Source: Streptosporangiaceae bacterium
GTDB taxonomy: Bacteria > Actinomycetota > Actinomycetes > Streptosporangiales > Streptosporangiaceae
Assembly: GCA_019239975.1 (NCBI GenBank)
Contig: JAFAZE010000047.1
Coordinates: 1-64,000, forward strand
Length of the DNA stretch: 64,000 nucleotides
Reading direction: 5' to 3'
Position numbers and translations under genes: made by a program. The notes under the pieces are model-generated. The model did not search any database. It was not told the DNA's origin and saw nothing but the letters and a program-made list of their open reading frames with translations. Positions 18,071 to 26,591 of this stretch are shown here, in pieces. How positions within the stretch are numbered: the first letter of the stretch is position 1; each line of letters opens with the position of its first letter.

Positions 18071-18330
18071 CGGAGCCGTCTCGCGCGAAGCCGGCGGTCG
18101 GGGAGCTGGGCATCGACCCCGGGGCGCAGGCGTGGCAGCGCTCGGGAGAGGGCAGCGGCACCATCGAGATCGCCTTCCCGGCCGGTGATGCGTGGGCACG
18201 CGGCGACTGGGTGCTCATGCGTGTGGCCGGGGACCCGGAGGGCCGCATCCTGGTTTTCGACCGCCACGAGTGGGAGTGCTTCCTGGACGGCGTGCGCAAC
18301 GGCGAGTTCGATGACGCGGCCGACGGCTAG
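18067..18330 (+). CDS. DUF397-like small protein
   Basis: 87 residues. The C-terminal stretch ILVFDRHEWECFLDGVRNGEFD matches the end of the DUF397 domain (a hydrophobic strand, then a Trp-containing helix and G-E-F-D). The N-terminal half lacks the WRKSSYS motif and may be divergent. It overlaps the methyltransferase stop by 4 nt. DUF397 proteins usually partner XRE regulators, and one lies just downstream. Role unknown. Confidence 0.75.
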   Translation: MTEPSRAKPAVGELGIDPGAQAWQRSGEGSGTIEIAFPAGDAWARGDWVLMRVAGDPEGRILVFDRHEWECFLDGVRNGEFDDAADG

Positions 18331-18401
18331 TCGCTGACCGTCACCTCCACTTCCCGGTCACGCCATCGGCCATCGAGAGTCAGTTATTCCAACCTCTTGT
18401 T

Positions 18402-18429
18402 TTGCGATTCACAATTTGGGTACTGTTAT
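18402..18429 (+). promoter_or_regulatory. Probable promoter of the XRE-DUF397 pair
   Basis: An AT-rich island in GC-rich surroundings: TTGCGA (18402-18407), 16-nt spacer, TGTTAT (18424-18429). It lies about 80 nt before ATG 18511. Three AAGGCCGGC-like direct repeats at about 18474-18496 lie between. Confidence 0.45.
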
Positions 18430-18510
18430 GACGCACCTGAGCTTCTGTCAAGGAGTTGCGCGCTGCCGGGAAGGCCGGCAAGGCCGGCAAGGCCGGGAGG
18501 GAGGGCCGAG

Positions 18511-19362
18511 ATGAGCGACGACGCCTACGGCGCGACGGTCGCGAAACGACGGCTGTCCCGGCGCCTGATGGAGCTGCGTGTCAACACGGGTTACACCGCC
18601 AACCACGTCTGCGACATCCTGAACTGGGGTCGCGGCAAGGTCGGCCGCTTCGAGGCCAATCAGTGGAAGCGGCCGGAGATGAGCGACATCAGGGACCTCA
18701 TCCGCATCTACGAGGTGACAGGCAGCGAACGGGACGAGATCGAGGAGCTGGCGGTTCGCGCTCGCCAGCGGCCGTGGTGGCGCGAATACGGCGAGATCTT
18801 CGACAACGACTTCCCCGGCTACGAGAGCGACGCCACGTCCATCCGGGTCTTCATGCCGCTGGTGCTGCCGGGACTACTGCAGACTCCCGCGTACGTAGAG
18901 GCGCTGCTCAGGACCGGTCCGCGGCCACCGGCCTGGCGCCGTAAGGCGGTCGAGGCCCGGCTGCGGCGGCAGGAGATCCTGGACCGGGCCGACGAGACGG
19001 CGCCCAAGGTGAGCGTGGTGATCACCGAGGCGTCCCTGCTGTACCGGTGGGGGAGGCACGAGGACCGCCGGGAACAGATCGAGCACCTCGCGGACCTGAG
19101 CCGCCGCCGCAACATCGAGCTGCGCATCCAGCGGTTCGATGACGGGCCGCCGACCGGCATGGTCTCCATGGTGAACATCTTCGGCTTTTCGGGGGGCGAG
19201 CCGCCCATCGTCTTCGTCGAGACGGACTACGTGATCGAGGAGGTGAGCAAGCCGGAGTCCGTGAACGGATACCTCCAGTCCTTCGACCGTGCCTGCGACG
19301 CCGCTCTCGAGCCTCGCGACACCACGGTCTACCTGGAGCAACTCGCCAAGCGAATGGAGTGA
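18511..19362 (+). CDS. XRE-family regulator with DUF5753 domain
   Basis: 283 residues. The N-terminal helix-turn-helix (about 12-70: LMELRVNTGYTANHVCDIL, GRGKVGRFEANQWKRP) is followed by the C-terminal DUF5753 domain (LVLPGLLQTPAYVEALLR, VVITEASLLYRWG, RRRNIELRIQRF, IVFVETD). Proteins of this type (WhiJ-like) act with DUF397 partners in control of development and antibiotic production in Streptomyces. ATG 18511 follows GGGAGGGAGGG. The DUF397 gene starts 4 nt after its stop, a classical pair. Confidence 0.92.
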   Translation: MSDDAYGATVAKRRLSRRLMELRVNTGYTANHVCDILNWGRGKVGRFEANQWKRPEMSDIRDLIRIYEVTGSERDEIEELAVRARQRPWWREYGEIFDNDFPGYESDATSIRVFMPLVLPGLLQTPAYVEALLRTGPRPPAWRRKAVEARLRRQEILDRADETAPKVSVVITEASLLYRWGRHEDRREQIEHLADLSRRRNIELRIQRFDDGPPTGMVSMVNIFGFSGGEPPIVFVETDYVIEEVSKPESVNGYLQSFDRACDAALEPRDTTVYLEQLAKRME

Positions 19363-19365
19363 TCG

Positions 19366-19566
19366 ATGACCGACCTGTCTCGGGCTGCCTGGCGGAAGGC
19401 CCGCCGAAGTGCACACAACGGGGGCTGCGTGGAAATCGCGGCCAATCTCCCTGGCGTGACCGCCGTCAGGGACAGCAAGCGCCCGGAAGGCGGCGCCCAC
19501 GTGATCGACCGGGCCGCCTTCGCGAGGTTCCTTGCTGACGTGAAGGGGGGGCGCTACGACATATAG
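19366..19566 (+). CDS. DUF397 protein
   Basis: 66 residues covering a full DUF397 domain: WRKARRSAHNGGCVEIA, then AVRDSKRPEGGAHVIDRAAF and FLADVKGGRYD. Family members are small acidic partners of XRE-DUF5753 regulators. It is the last gene of its transcript, as a strong terminator follows 17 nt later. A second such protein is at 33196-33396 and a diverged one at 18067-18330. Confidence 0.92.
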   Translation: MTDLSRAAWRKARRSAHNGGCVEIAANLPGVTAVRDSKRPEGGAHVIDRAAFARFLADVKGGRYDI

Positions 19567-19583
19567 AAATGTCGCGGCGCACG

Positions 19584-19627
19584 ACGGAAGGCCCCCCGGG
19601 CGGCATCCCGGGGGGCCTTCCGTTTTC
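19584..19627 (+). terminator. Intrinsic terminator after DUF397
   Basis: A 17-bp perfect stem (19584-19600 with 19607-19623), CGGCAT loop, then TTTCC. It is the clearest terminator in the window. Confidence 0.9.
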
Positions 19628-20047
19628 CGTGGCCCTGTCTCGTGGCCCGGCGGACAGCCCTCCGGCTGGCACGCCATTGTGAATGTACACGGGGTACGGG
19701 CGGCTGGCTAGGGGCCTGTCCTCGCCATTTCACGAGACCGTAAAACCGCTCGTGTGCGGCTTATGCCGATATTACTGGCGGCTGATTACCTCCTCCAGAC
19801 GGCTCCCGGCCTCCTGCCCGCGTGACGGGATGCGAGCAATCAGCAACCAGCCACAAGCGACGCGTAGCGATTCGCTTCCGTCTGATTGCGATGGGGTGTA
19901 ATGTGAACTGACAGCCATGACTCATAACGTGTGCTTCACAGATTCGAATTCGAAGGGTGGCGAGCCGTGGGAGCCGGGACTGTCTCTCAGCAGGCAACGC
20001 CACGACCGTGAGACGGCCAGACGGTGAGACTTCCGGAGGCGGCATAC
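19628..20047. other. 420-bp gap without a gene
   Basis: AT-richer than its surroundings. No frame has coding bias. It contains a perfect 12-bp palindrome TTCGAATTCGAA at 19943-19954 and a possible -10 (TAATGT, about 19897), likely the regulatory region of the ATPase gene at 20048. Confidence 0.5.
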
Positions 20048-21067
20048 ATGGACTGGTCTCGGGCTGTCGAGCCCGGGGAGTGCGCCGCCTGGCCGCTTCC
20101 CGCCGACCCGTCCTGCGCGGGCGTTGCCAGGCGCCTGTACCGCGAGGCGGTCGCGGATCTGGCGATGGCCCCGGGGCTCGTCGAGGACGGATTGACGATG
20201 GTCAGCGAGCTGGCCGCCAACACGCTGCACACGCGGCGCGCCGGCCCGGGCGCCGGCCCGGGCGCCGGCGCCGGCCGCCCGGCGGTCCCCGGGTGCCCCG
20301 AGCTGTGGCTCTACCTGCGTGGTCAGGGCGCGAAGCGCGAGCTCGTGTGCAAGGTCTTCGACTGCTGTCCCGGGTGGAAGCACGGACAAGCGCCGGCGCC
20401 CGGCGGCTTCATGGCCGCGGCGGACGCGGTCAGCGGCCGTGGCCTGCAGGTTGTCCACGAGCTGTCCGGCGGCCGATGGGGTCACCACCTCACCCGCGCC
20501 CGGCTGGGCGGATGGGGAGTCCGCGGCAAGGCGGTCTGGTTCGCCCAGCCGGCCGCGCTCACCGAGGATGGCGTGCCGCGGCGGCGCGCCTCCGCGACCC
20601 GAGCCAGCTCCCGCGACTTCACGCTGAGCGGCGTGGAAGGACTGAGCAGCCTGAGCGAAGTGCCGCTGGACCGCCCCTTCGTGCGGGAGGGCTCGCCCGA
20701 AGGCCGCCGGGCACCTGGCTTCGCGGCAGGCGAGAGCCCGGGGCAGAGCCCGGAGCTGAGCGCCGGCCAGGCGATCAAGGAGCTGGAATCGGCGCTGACG
20801 GCACGCGGGTTCGGTGGCAGGCTGGTGCGCGCCGCCGATCCCGCCGCCGACATGGCGGTGCTCTCGGTATGCGGCGGCCTCACCGTCTGGTGCCACGCCG
20901 GCCTCGTCTGGCTGCGAGAGCCGCGCGGGGACTACGGGTCCCGCCGCCAGTGGACCTACGCCGACCTTGTTGAGGTGGCCGAGCAGACGGTCCAGGCCTA
21001 CGAGTACGTGGGCGCGGACGACGGCGACGCCGCCCAGGACGGAGCCACCGGCTGCGAGGCCCGGTGA
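20048..21067 (+). CDS. RsbW-like ATP-binding (HATPase_c_2) regulatory protein
   Basis: 339 residues. The first 175 residues form an anti-sigma-type HATPase domain: MVSELAANTLHT is the N box with the catalytic Glu/Asn, VCKVFDCCPGW replaces the D box, and SGRGLQVVHEL is the G box. An Ala/Gly-rich patch (GAGPGAGAG) splits the ATPase fold. The C-terminal 120 residues (LESALTARGFGGRLVR, WCHAGLVWLREPRGDYG) are a separate domain that I do not recognise. ATG 20048 follows GGAGG at 20033-20037; GTG 20024 would overlap that site. Such proteins usually bind sigma factors or anti-anti-sigma proteins; no partner is adjacent. Confidence 0.8.
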   Translation: MDWSRAVEPGECAAWPLPADPSCAGVARRLYREAVADLAMAPGLVEDGLTMVSELAANTLHTRRAGPGAGPGAGAGRPAVPGCPELWLYLRGQGAKRELVCKVFDCCPGWKHGQAPAPGGFMAAADAVSGRGLQVVHELSGGRWGHHLTRARLGGWGVRGKAVWFAQPAALTEDGVPRRRASATRASSRDFTLSGVEGLSSLSEVPLDRPFVREGSPEGRRAPGFAAGESPGQSPELSAGQAIKELESALTARGFGGRLVRAADPAADMAVLSVCGGLTVWCHAGLVWLREPRGDYGSRRQWTYADLVEVAEQTVQAYEYVGADDGDAAQDGATGCEAR

Positions 21068-21083
21068 CCCGCCGCCGCGGCGG

Positions 21084-22007
21084 TCACCGCATCGCGGCGG
21101 CGACCTGGGAGTAGGTGCCGAGCACCAGGTCCCAGAACGCGCCGGTGTCGATCTCCATCGCGACCAGCGCGTTCGGCTCGGCACCGGCGAAGTCCGTCAC
21201 GGTCATGCCGGACGTCCACTGACCCCGCGTCTCCACCGAGACTCGCGCCGGTACCAGCCCGAACAGCCCCGGCTCCGCCACGTACGCCACCGCGCAGACG
21301 TCATGCACGGCGGGATCGCCCTCCACCGACTTGTACTGCCCGAGCGCCGGCAGCAGCAGATCCGACCCCAGCGCGCCGAGCTCCCTCATCCGCGACAGCA
21401 CCGGCGCCTCCGGCCGTGTCCGCAGCGTCACGTCGAGCCCGATCATCGTGACCTGCCAGCCCGCGCCGAACACCACCGCCGCGGCCTCCGGGTCGGCCCA
21501 GATATTGAACTCGGCGGCCGGCGTCGTGTTGCCCCGCCCGGCCGAGCCGCCCATGATCACGAAATCCCGCACCCAGCCGGCCAGCCGTGGCTCACGGCGC
21601 AGGGCGAGCGCGATGTTCGTCAGCGGCCCGGTCGCCACCAGGGTGATCTCCCCCGGAGCGGCGGCGAGCGTGCCGATGATGAAGTCGACGGCGTGCCCGC
21701 TCGCGGGGCCGGCCTGCGGTTCGGGCAGCACCGCGCCGCCGAGGCCCGATTCCCCGTGCACGTCGCGCGCGTCGAGAGCCGGGCGCAGCAGCGGCGCGGG
21801 GCACCCGGCGGTCACCGGCGTGCCGGCCGCACCGATGAAGGACGCGACGGCCAGCGCGTTCGCGGTCGTCTTGTCCAGCCCGACGTTGCCGGCCACCGTC
21901 GTGATCCCGGCGAGCTCGATGCCCGGGTGCCCGTGCGCGAACGTGATCGCCAGCGCGTCGTCCACCCCGGGGTCGCAGTCGAGGATGATCCGGGTCGTCT
22001 GGGTCAT
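21084..22007 (-). CDS. Inosine-uridine-type nucleoside hydrolase
   Basis: 307 residues, cytoplasmic. It cleaves the N-glycosidic bond of ribonucleosides to base and ribose. The calcium-site motif DCDPGVDDALAI is at residues 8-19, VATGPLTNIAL in the middle, and AEFNIWADPEAA plus VHDVCAVAYV carry further ligands. All key residues are present. ATG 22007 is preferred over TTG 22016. It converges on the RsbW-like gene (16-nt gap between stops) and diverges from glyA. With the NCS1 permease and PfkB kinase at 6-9 kb it would form a nucleoside salvage set, though the genes are not linked. Confidence 0.95.
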   Translation of the reverse strand: MTQTTRIILDCDPGVDDALAITFAHGHPGIELAGITTVAGNVGLDKTTANALAVASFIGAAGTPVTAGCPAPLLRPALDARDVHGESGLGGAVLPEPQAGPASGHAVDFIIGTLAAAPGEITLVATGPLTNIALALRREPRLAGWVRDFVIMGGSAGRGNTTPAAEFNIWADPEAAAVVFGAGWQVTMIGLDVTLRTRPEAPVLSRMRELGALGSDLLLPALGQYKSVEGDPAVHDVCAVAYVAEPGLFGLVPARVSVETRGQWTSGMTVTDFAGAEPNALVAMEIDTGAFWDLVLGTYSQVAAAMR

Positions 22008-22137
22008 GAAGATCAAGGTACTGAACGGGACGGGCTTCGCGCCCAGCTAGCAGCCTCGCCGACGGGGTGTAGCCTCATGGCTGTGTCTCCCGCTCGCCGC
22101 CGGCGCCCTCCGGCTCGCTTACAGGAGGTCAGTCACC

Positions 22138-23409
22138 ATGCACCAGCCGCCCATCCCCGAGATCGAGTCGGCGGACCCGGAGATCGCGGATCTCATAACC
22201 GACGAGGCGCGCCGGCAGTTCGAGAAGATCCGGCTCATCCCGTCCGAGAACTATGTGTCGCTCGCCGTGCTGGAGGCGGCGGGCACGGTGCTGACCAACA
22301 AGTACTCCGAGGGGTACCCGGGCCGCCGCTACTACGAGGGCCAGCAGTTCATCGACCAGATCGAGACGATCGCGATGGACCGGGCGAAGGCCCTGTTCGG
22401 CGTCGACCACGCCAACGTCCAGCCGTACTCGGGGTCGCCGGCCAACCTCGCGGTCTACCTGGCGTTCGCCCAGCCCGGCGACACGATCATGGGCATGTCG
22501 CTGCCGATGGGCGGCCACCTCACCCACGGCTGGCCGGTGTCGGCGACCGGCAAGTGGTTCCGTGCCGTCCAGTACGGCGTGCGCCGCGACACCGGCCGGG
22601 TCGACCTGGACGAGGTACGTGATCTCGCGCTTCGCGAGCGGCCGAAGGTGATTTTCTGCGGCGGCACGGCGATCCCGCGCACCATCGACTTTCCCGCCTT
22701 CGCGTCGATCGCGGCGGAGGCGGGCGCGATCCTCGTCGCGGACATCGCGCACATCGCGGGCCTGATCGCGGGCGGCGCCCACCCGTCACCGGCCGGCCAC
22801 GCACCCGTGATCACCACGACGACGCACAAGACGCTGCGCGGCCCTCGCGGCGCGATGATCATGTCCACGGCCGAGCATGCGTCGGCGCTGGACCGTGCGG
22901 TGTTCCCCGGCCTGCAGGGCGGCCCGCACAACCACACCACCGCGGCGATCGCCGTGGCCCTGCGGGAGGCGGCGCAGCCGGAGTTCCGCGACTACGCCCG
23001 CCAGGTGGTCGCCAACGGCAAGGCGCTGGCCGGCGCGCTGCTGGCGCGCGGCTACGACCTGGTCTCCGGCGGCACCGACAACCACCTGATCCTGGTGGAC
23101 CTGACCTCCAAGGGGATCGGCGGCAAGCCCGCCGCCAAGGCGCTGGACCGGGCCGGAATCGAGGTCAACTACAACACGGTGCCGTTCGACACCCGCAAGC
23201 CGTTCGACCCGTCCGGGATCAGGATCGGCACCCCGGCGATCACCACCCGCGGCCTGCGCGAGGAGCACATGGCGCCGATCGCGGCCTGGATCGACGAGGC
23301 GATCGCCGCCGCCATCAAGGAAGACGAGCCCGCCATCGAGCGCATCGCCGCCGACGTTCGCGAGTTCCTCGCCGCCTTCCCCATGCCAGGCTGGTCCCCC
23401 CAGCCCTGA
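22138..23409 (+). CDS. glyA: Serine hydroxymethyltransferase
   Basis: 423 residues, cytoplasmic PLP enzyme that converts serine and tetrahydrofolate to glycine and methylene-tetrahydrofolate. The PLP-binding lysine is near residue 231 (TTTTHKTLRGPRG). Also visible are IPSENYVS, NKYSEGYPGRRYYEGQ and the C-terminal FDPSGIRIGTPAITTRG. ATG 22138 follows ACAGGAGG. Length is typical. Many actinomycetes have two glyA genes, so this could be a secondary copy; the odd NVQPYSGSPANLAVYLAFAQ and GTAIPRT positions are slightly divergent from the housekeeping form. Confidence 0.96.
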   Translation: MHQPPIPEIESADPEIADLITDEARRQFEKIRLIPSENYVSLAVLEAAGTVLTNKYSEGYPGRRYYEGQQFIDQIETIAMDRAKALFGVDHANVQPYSGSPANLAVYLAFAQPGDTIMGMSLPMGGHLTHGWPVSATGKWFRAVQYGVRRDTGRVDLDEVRDLALRERPKVIFCGGTAIPRTIDFPAFASIAAEAGAILVADIAHIAGLIAGGAHPSPAGHAPVITTTTHKTLRGPRGAMIMSTAEHASALDRAVFPGLQGGPHNHTTAAIAVALREAAQPEFRDYARQVVANGKALAGALLARGYDLVSGGTDNHLILVDLTSKGIGGKPAAKALDRAGIEVNYNTVPFDTRKPFDPSGIRIGTPAITTRGLREEHMAPIAAWIDEAIAAAIKEDEPAIERIAADVREFLAAFPMPGWSPQP

Positions 23410-23908
23410 CCCGCTCCATAGCCCGCTGGCACCTCCCAGGGACCCTATGCGTCACTGGTTCCCCATCCCCGCACGCCCGCCCCGCCGGCAACTCCCACGT
23501 ACCCGTCCCCGTGCGTATCGTATCCTATCGTCTCGAATAGTGATACAGATTCGTCTAGTTATGTGAGACGTGCCTATGGTCGTCCGCATGGCCGGTGGTC
23601 GCCGCAGGTGGGGGGTACTCGGGCTTGGGATGGCGGCTCAGGCCGCCAGCTGCGTGTTCCTGTACGGGCTGCCGTACCTGCTGCCCGAGCTTCGGCGGGA
23701 CCTCGGCCTGTCGCTGACGTCCGCGAGCACGCTCGTCGCCTGCCCGCTGGCCGGCGTCGTCCTGGCGCCGATCGCCTGGGGCGCGGCGGCGGATCGTTAC
23801 GGCGAGCGGCTGGTCATCACCGCCGGGCTGGTGATCGCCGCGGCGGCGCTCGCCGCCGCGGCCAATGCCGCAAGCGCGCTGCCCATGGGCATTCTGCTCG
23901 CCGTCGCC

Positions 23909-23989
23909 GGCTCACCCGGGTCGACCCTCCCCGCTGGCTCACCCGGGTCGACCCTCCTCGCTGGCTCACCCGGGTCGACCCTCCCCGCT
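23909..23989. repeat. Three 27-bp direct repeats in the MFS pseudogene
   Basis: Copies at 23909-23935, 23936-23962 and 23963-23989, nearly identical, coding GSPGSTLPA/LLA. They abut the palindrome at 23996. Confidence 0.9.
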
Positions 23990-23995
23990 GGCGCA

Positions 23996-24041
23996 ACGTT
24001 GGAAATCTGAGCCGGTTATAGGCGGCTCAGATTTCCAACGT
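23996..24041. repeat. TAT-loop palindrome in the MFS pseudogene
   Basis: Perfect 18-nt arms (23996-24013 and 24024-24041, starting ACGTTGGAAATCTGAGCC) around GGTTATAGGC. It introduces the first stop codon (TGA 24008-24010) of the broken gene. Size and loop match the cobN palindrome, but the arm sequence differs. Confidence 0.9.
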
Positions 24042-24893
24042 GCCGGTTGTTCCCGCGGGGCCTGGTCCGGCGAAGCCTGGTCCCGGGGGGCCTGGCGATG
24101 GGGCCAGGCAGACCGCTCAGCCGCTGGGCACCATGCTCGCCGCCGTCCTCCTGCCGGCCGCCGCCACGGCGGCGGCCGGGCGCCGCGGGAGCGGCGGCAT
24201 CATCGGGGCGGCGCCGTACGTCCGCGCCGCGCTGTGCCTGGTCACCGGCCTTGCCGTCGCGTCCTTCGCCAGTGACCCCCCGCGGCCGCCGCGGGCGGCC
24301 GCGGTTCCCGCGCCGAATCCGTACCGCGTGCCCACGCTGTGGCGGATCCACGGCGCGAGCGCGCTGCTGGTGGTGCCGCAGTTCGTCGTTACCGGGTTCG
24401 CGCTCGAACACCTCGTCAACCAGCGCGGCTGGGTCATCCTGGCGGCGGGCCGGGCGATCGCGGCCGCGAACCTGGCCGGCGCGCTCACCCCGCTGGCGGC
24501 CGGACGTGGTCCGGCCGCCAGCGGAGCAGGCTGCGCCCCATGCGGCAGCTCGCCGCCGTGATAGCGACGATCATGGGCCTGGCCGCCGCCGGCGCCTGGC
24601 TGCGGTCGCCGCTCGGCGCGGGCGCGCTGCTCGCCGCCGCCGCGCTGACCGTGAGCACCAACGGCCTCGCGTTCACCGCCGTGGCCGAGCTCGCGGGCAT
24701 GCCCTGGGCCGGCCGCGAGCTCGGGGTGCAGAACACGGCGCAGAACGTCGCCGCCGCGGCCACTCCGCCCGTGACGGCACGGGCCATCGAGTTCCTGGGA
24801 TACCCCGCCACGTTCGGTATCACTGCATTGTTTCCCGTCGCCGTTTCCCGTGTTTCCCGTCGCCGCGGTGTTCGCTGTCCCGGCGGGGATGGT

Positions 24894-25322
24894 TCACGGC
24901 GCGGCCGGCCGCTGGGTGCGGCGGCTTGCGGGCCGTAGCGTCCAGGACACCACGGTCACAGCGGCCAGCGCGGCCAGTGGTCCCAGCTCGCCGACGGCGT
25001 AGCCCGTGGTCAGGTGGGAGACGACGGCCCCGGTATAGGTGAAGAAGGCGCCCGCATAGGCCCATTCTTTGAGCAGGGCGTGACGCGGAACGAGCAGGGC
25101 GGCCGCCCCCAGCACCTTCCAGGTGCCCAGCAGCACCAGGAAGTAGGCCGGATAGCCCAGGTGCGTCACGAGGTCGCGGACGTACGGAATGCGAGCGATG
25201 TCCCAGACGCCGCCGACTCCCAGTTCGCCGGCCACCGCCGCGGTGGCCAGCCAGTAAGCGGCCGGCCGCCATCGCAGGGGCCGGTAACGGCTGGCGACCG
25301 CCGATTCGGTCAAGGTATCCAT
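24894..25322 (-). CDS. DoxX-like membrane protein
   Basis: 142 residues with four hydrophobic helices, typical of the DoxX/DoxD-like family (RPAAYWLATAAVAGELGVGG, IPYVRDLVTHLGYPAYFLVLLGTWKVLGAAALL, LLKEWAYAGAFFTYTGAVVSHL). Related proteins serve in respiratory or thiol-stress complexes, but most are uncharacterised. It is divergent from a PadR-type repressor with palindromic DNA between, so PadR probably controls both. Its 3' end overlaps the MFS pseudogene. Confidence 0.85.
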   Translation of the reverse strand: MDTLTESAVASRYRPLRWRPAAYWLATAAVAGELGVGGVWDIARIPYVRDLVTHLGYPAYFLVLLGTWKVLGAAALLVPRHALLKEWAYAGAFFTYTGAVVSHLTTGYAVGELGPLAALAAVTVVSWTLRPASRRTQRPAAP

Positions 25323-25395
25323 GCCGGTGTCCTCTCCCGTCGTGCCTGATGTCCCGGTTACGGCCCCTCGCCGCGGACGGGGGCCGCCCGCTGAG

Positions 25396-25424
25396 TAGAA
25401 TCACTACATGTAGTATTACTACTC
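25396..25424 (+). promoter_or_regulatory. Probable PadR operator and -10 element
   Basis: TAGAAT (25396-25401) is a good -10 for padR. It overlaps the palindrome ACTACATGTAGT (25403-25414), which is followed by AGTATTACT (25412-25420). This is an AT-rich palindromic island between the divergent DoxX and PadR genes. Confidence 0.55.
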
Positions 25425-25452
25425 ATTGATCGGAAGAGTAGCATGGCTACAT

Positions 25453-25794
25453 ATGAAAGCGGAAGCGCTGAAGGGTCACCTGGACGGCATCCTGCTCGCG
25501 GTGCTCGAGGCAGGACCGCGCCACGGTTACGCGATCATGGAGGCGCTGCGAGTGCGCAGCGGCGGCCAGGTGGACCTGCCGACCGGGACCGTGTACCCGG
25601 CCCTGCACCGCCTGGAACGGGCTGGCCTGGTTCGGGCGAGCTGGTCAGAGGCCGGCGGACGCCGCCGCCGCGTCTACGAGCTGACCACAGCGGGACGGCG
25701 TGCCCTGGACACCGAGCGCGGCACCTGGCAGGACTTCTCCGCCGCCGTCACCGCCCTGCTGCGGCCCGCATCGCCCGCGGCGAGCTTGCCATGA
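25453..25794 (+). CDS. PadR-family transcriptional regulator
   Basis: 113 residues, a single winged-helix PadR domain: MKAEALKGHLDGILLAVLEAGPRHGYAIMEAL, VDLPTGTVYPALHRLERAGLV, RRRVYELTTAGRRAL. These repressors bind their own promoters and often control membrane proteins. ATG 25453 matches family starts; an in-frame TTG lies at 25426. The stop overlaps the next start (ATGA), giving the common PadR-HAAS/permease pair. Confidence 0.92.
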   Translation: MKAEALKGHLDGILLAVLEAGPRHGYAIMEALRVRSGGQVDLPTGTVYPALHRLERAGLVRASWSEAGGRRRRVYELTTAGRRALDTERGTWQDFSAAVTALLRPASPAASLP

Positions 25795-26507
25795 GCGTGC
25801 AAGGGCCTCTCGGCCCGGCCGCCGGGCCGGCGGTGGAGCGCTATCTCGCCGAAGTCACGGCCCGGCTGCCCGGGCCGGCCCGGGCTCACTCCGGCATCGT
25901 GGCCGAGCTGCGCTCCGGGCTGCTGGACGCCACGGACGCGCGGCGGTCGGCCGGCCTGTCAGCCGCCCAGGCAGCCCGGGCGGCGGTCGGCGAATTCGGC
26001 GACCCAGCGCTGGTCGCCGAGGGCTTCAGGGCCGAGATCGCCGCGGGCCAGGCGCGCCGCGCGGCGGCCGCCCTGACGGTGACGGGCCCGCTGGTCGGCC
26101 TGCTGTGGATCGCCGCGGCCGCGACCAGCCACCTCCGCGTAGGCCTTGCCCCGCCCTGGCAGCAGGCAGGCCTGCCACCCGTCGTTCGCGTCGGCATCTA
26201 CCCGGTCGCCGTCGCGGCCGTGCTCACCGCGTGTGCCGCTCTTGTCGTTGTCGCCACCACCGGCCGGCTCACTCGCTGGCTGCCCGCCAGGCCGCGGCGG
26301 GGCCCCACCGCCGCGGCGGTCGCTGGGTTCGGCGCGGTGTGCGCCGAGGGGCTCGGCCTCGCGCTGCTCGCCGCTCAGCTCGTCGTCGCACCGGGAAAGC
26401 TGTCCCTGCTCCCGGCCGCCGCGGCGGCGGCGGCCGCCACCGTCCGGCTGGTGTTCGCCAGGCGCGCCGCCCGCCGTTGCCTGGCCATCCGCGCCGCGCT
26501 GACCTGA
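25791..26507 (+). CDS. HAAS-domain membrane protein (PadR partner)
   Basis: 238 residues. The N-terminal ~80 residues are a HAAS-like helical domain (VERYLAEVTARLPGPARAHSGIVAELRSGLLDA, GEFGDPALVAEGFRAE), followed by four hydrophobic helices (about 92-110, 135-157, 178-200, 205-222). Such genes usually follow padR and code membrane proteins of unknown role. ATG 25791 overlaps the padR stop by 4 nt, so it is translationally coupled and presumably under PadR control. Confidence 0.82.
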   Translation: MSVQGPLGPAAGPAVERYLAEVTARLPGPARAHSGIVAELRSGLLDATDARRSAGLSAAQAARAAVGEFGDPALVAEGFRAEIAAGQARRAAAALTVTGPLVGLLWIAAAATSHLRVGLAPPWQQAGLPPVVRVGIYPVAVAAVLTACAALVVVATTGRLTRWLPARPRRGPTAAAVAGFGAVCAEGLGLALLAAQLVVAPGKLSLLPAAAAAAAATVRLVFARRAARRCLAIRAALT

Positions 26508-26569
26508 CCGGCGTCGCCGGCCGCGCAGCACAACCTCAGTGCCCCCCGCGGGTGGTGTCGTCCGCCAAG

Positions 26570-26591
26570 TTCTCTGACTAAAGTCAGAGAA
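26570..26591 (+). promoter_or_regulatory. Palindromic operator touching the MarR-GNAT start codon
   Basis: TTCTCTGACT (26570-26579), AA, AGTCAGAGAA (26582-26591): perfect 10-bp arms. The last base is the A of the ATG. This is the typical size of a MarR site and implies autorepression and perhaps a very short leader. Confidence 0.65.

Larger units (their letters stand above)
23570..24938 (+). pseudogene. Decayed MFS transporter gene
   Basis: Three reading frames together spell one major-facilitator protein. Frame 1 (23570-24010) gives helices 1-4 (LYGLPYLLPELRRDLGLS, DRYGERLVITAG). It then runs into three 27-bp repeats and a TGA inside a palindrome. The same frame resumes at about 24047 (FPRGLVRRSLVPGGLAMG). 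Near 24100 the sense shifts to another frame (RQTAQPLGTMLAAVLLP to ALTPLAAG), and near 24520 to a third (RQLAAVIATIMGLAAAGAW to YPATFGITALFPVA). A fourth shift near 24850 recovers FAVPAGMVHG. At least one stop and three shifts make it non-functional. It overlaps the end of the convergent DoxX gene. Confidence 0.85.
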
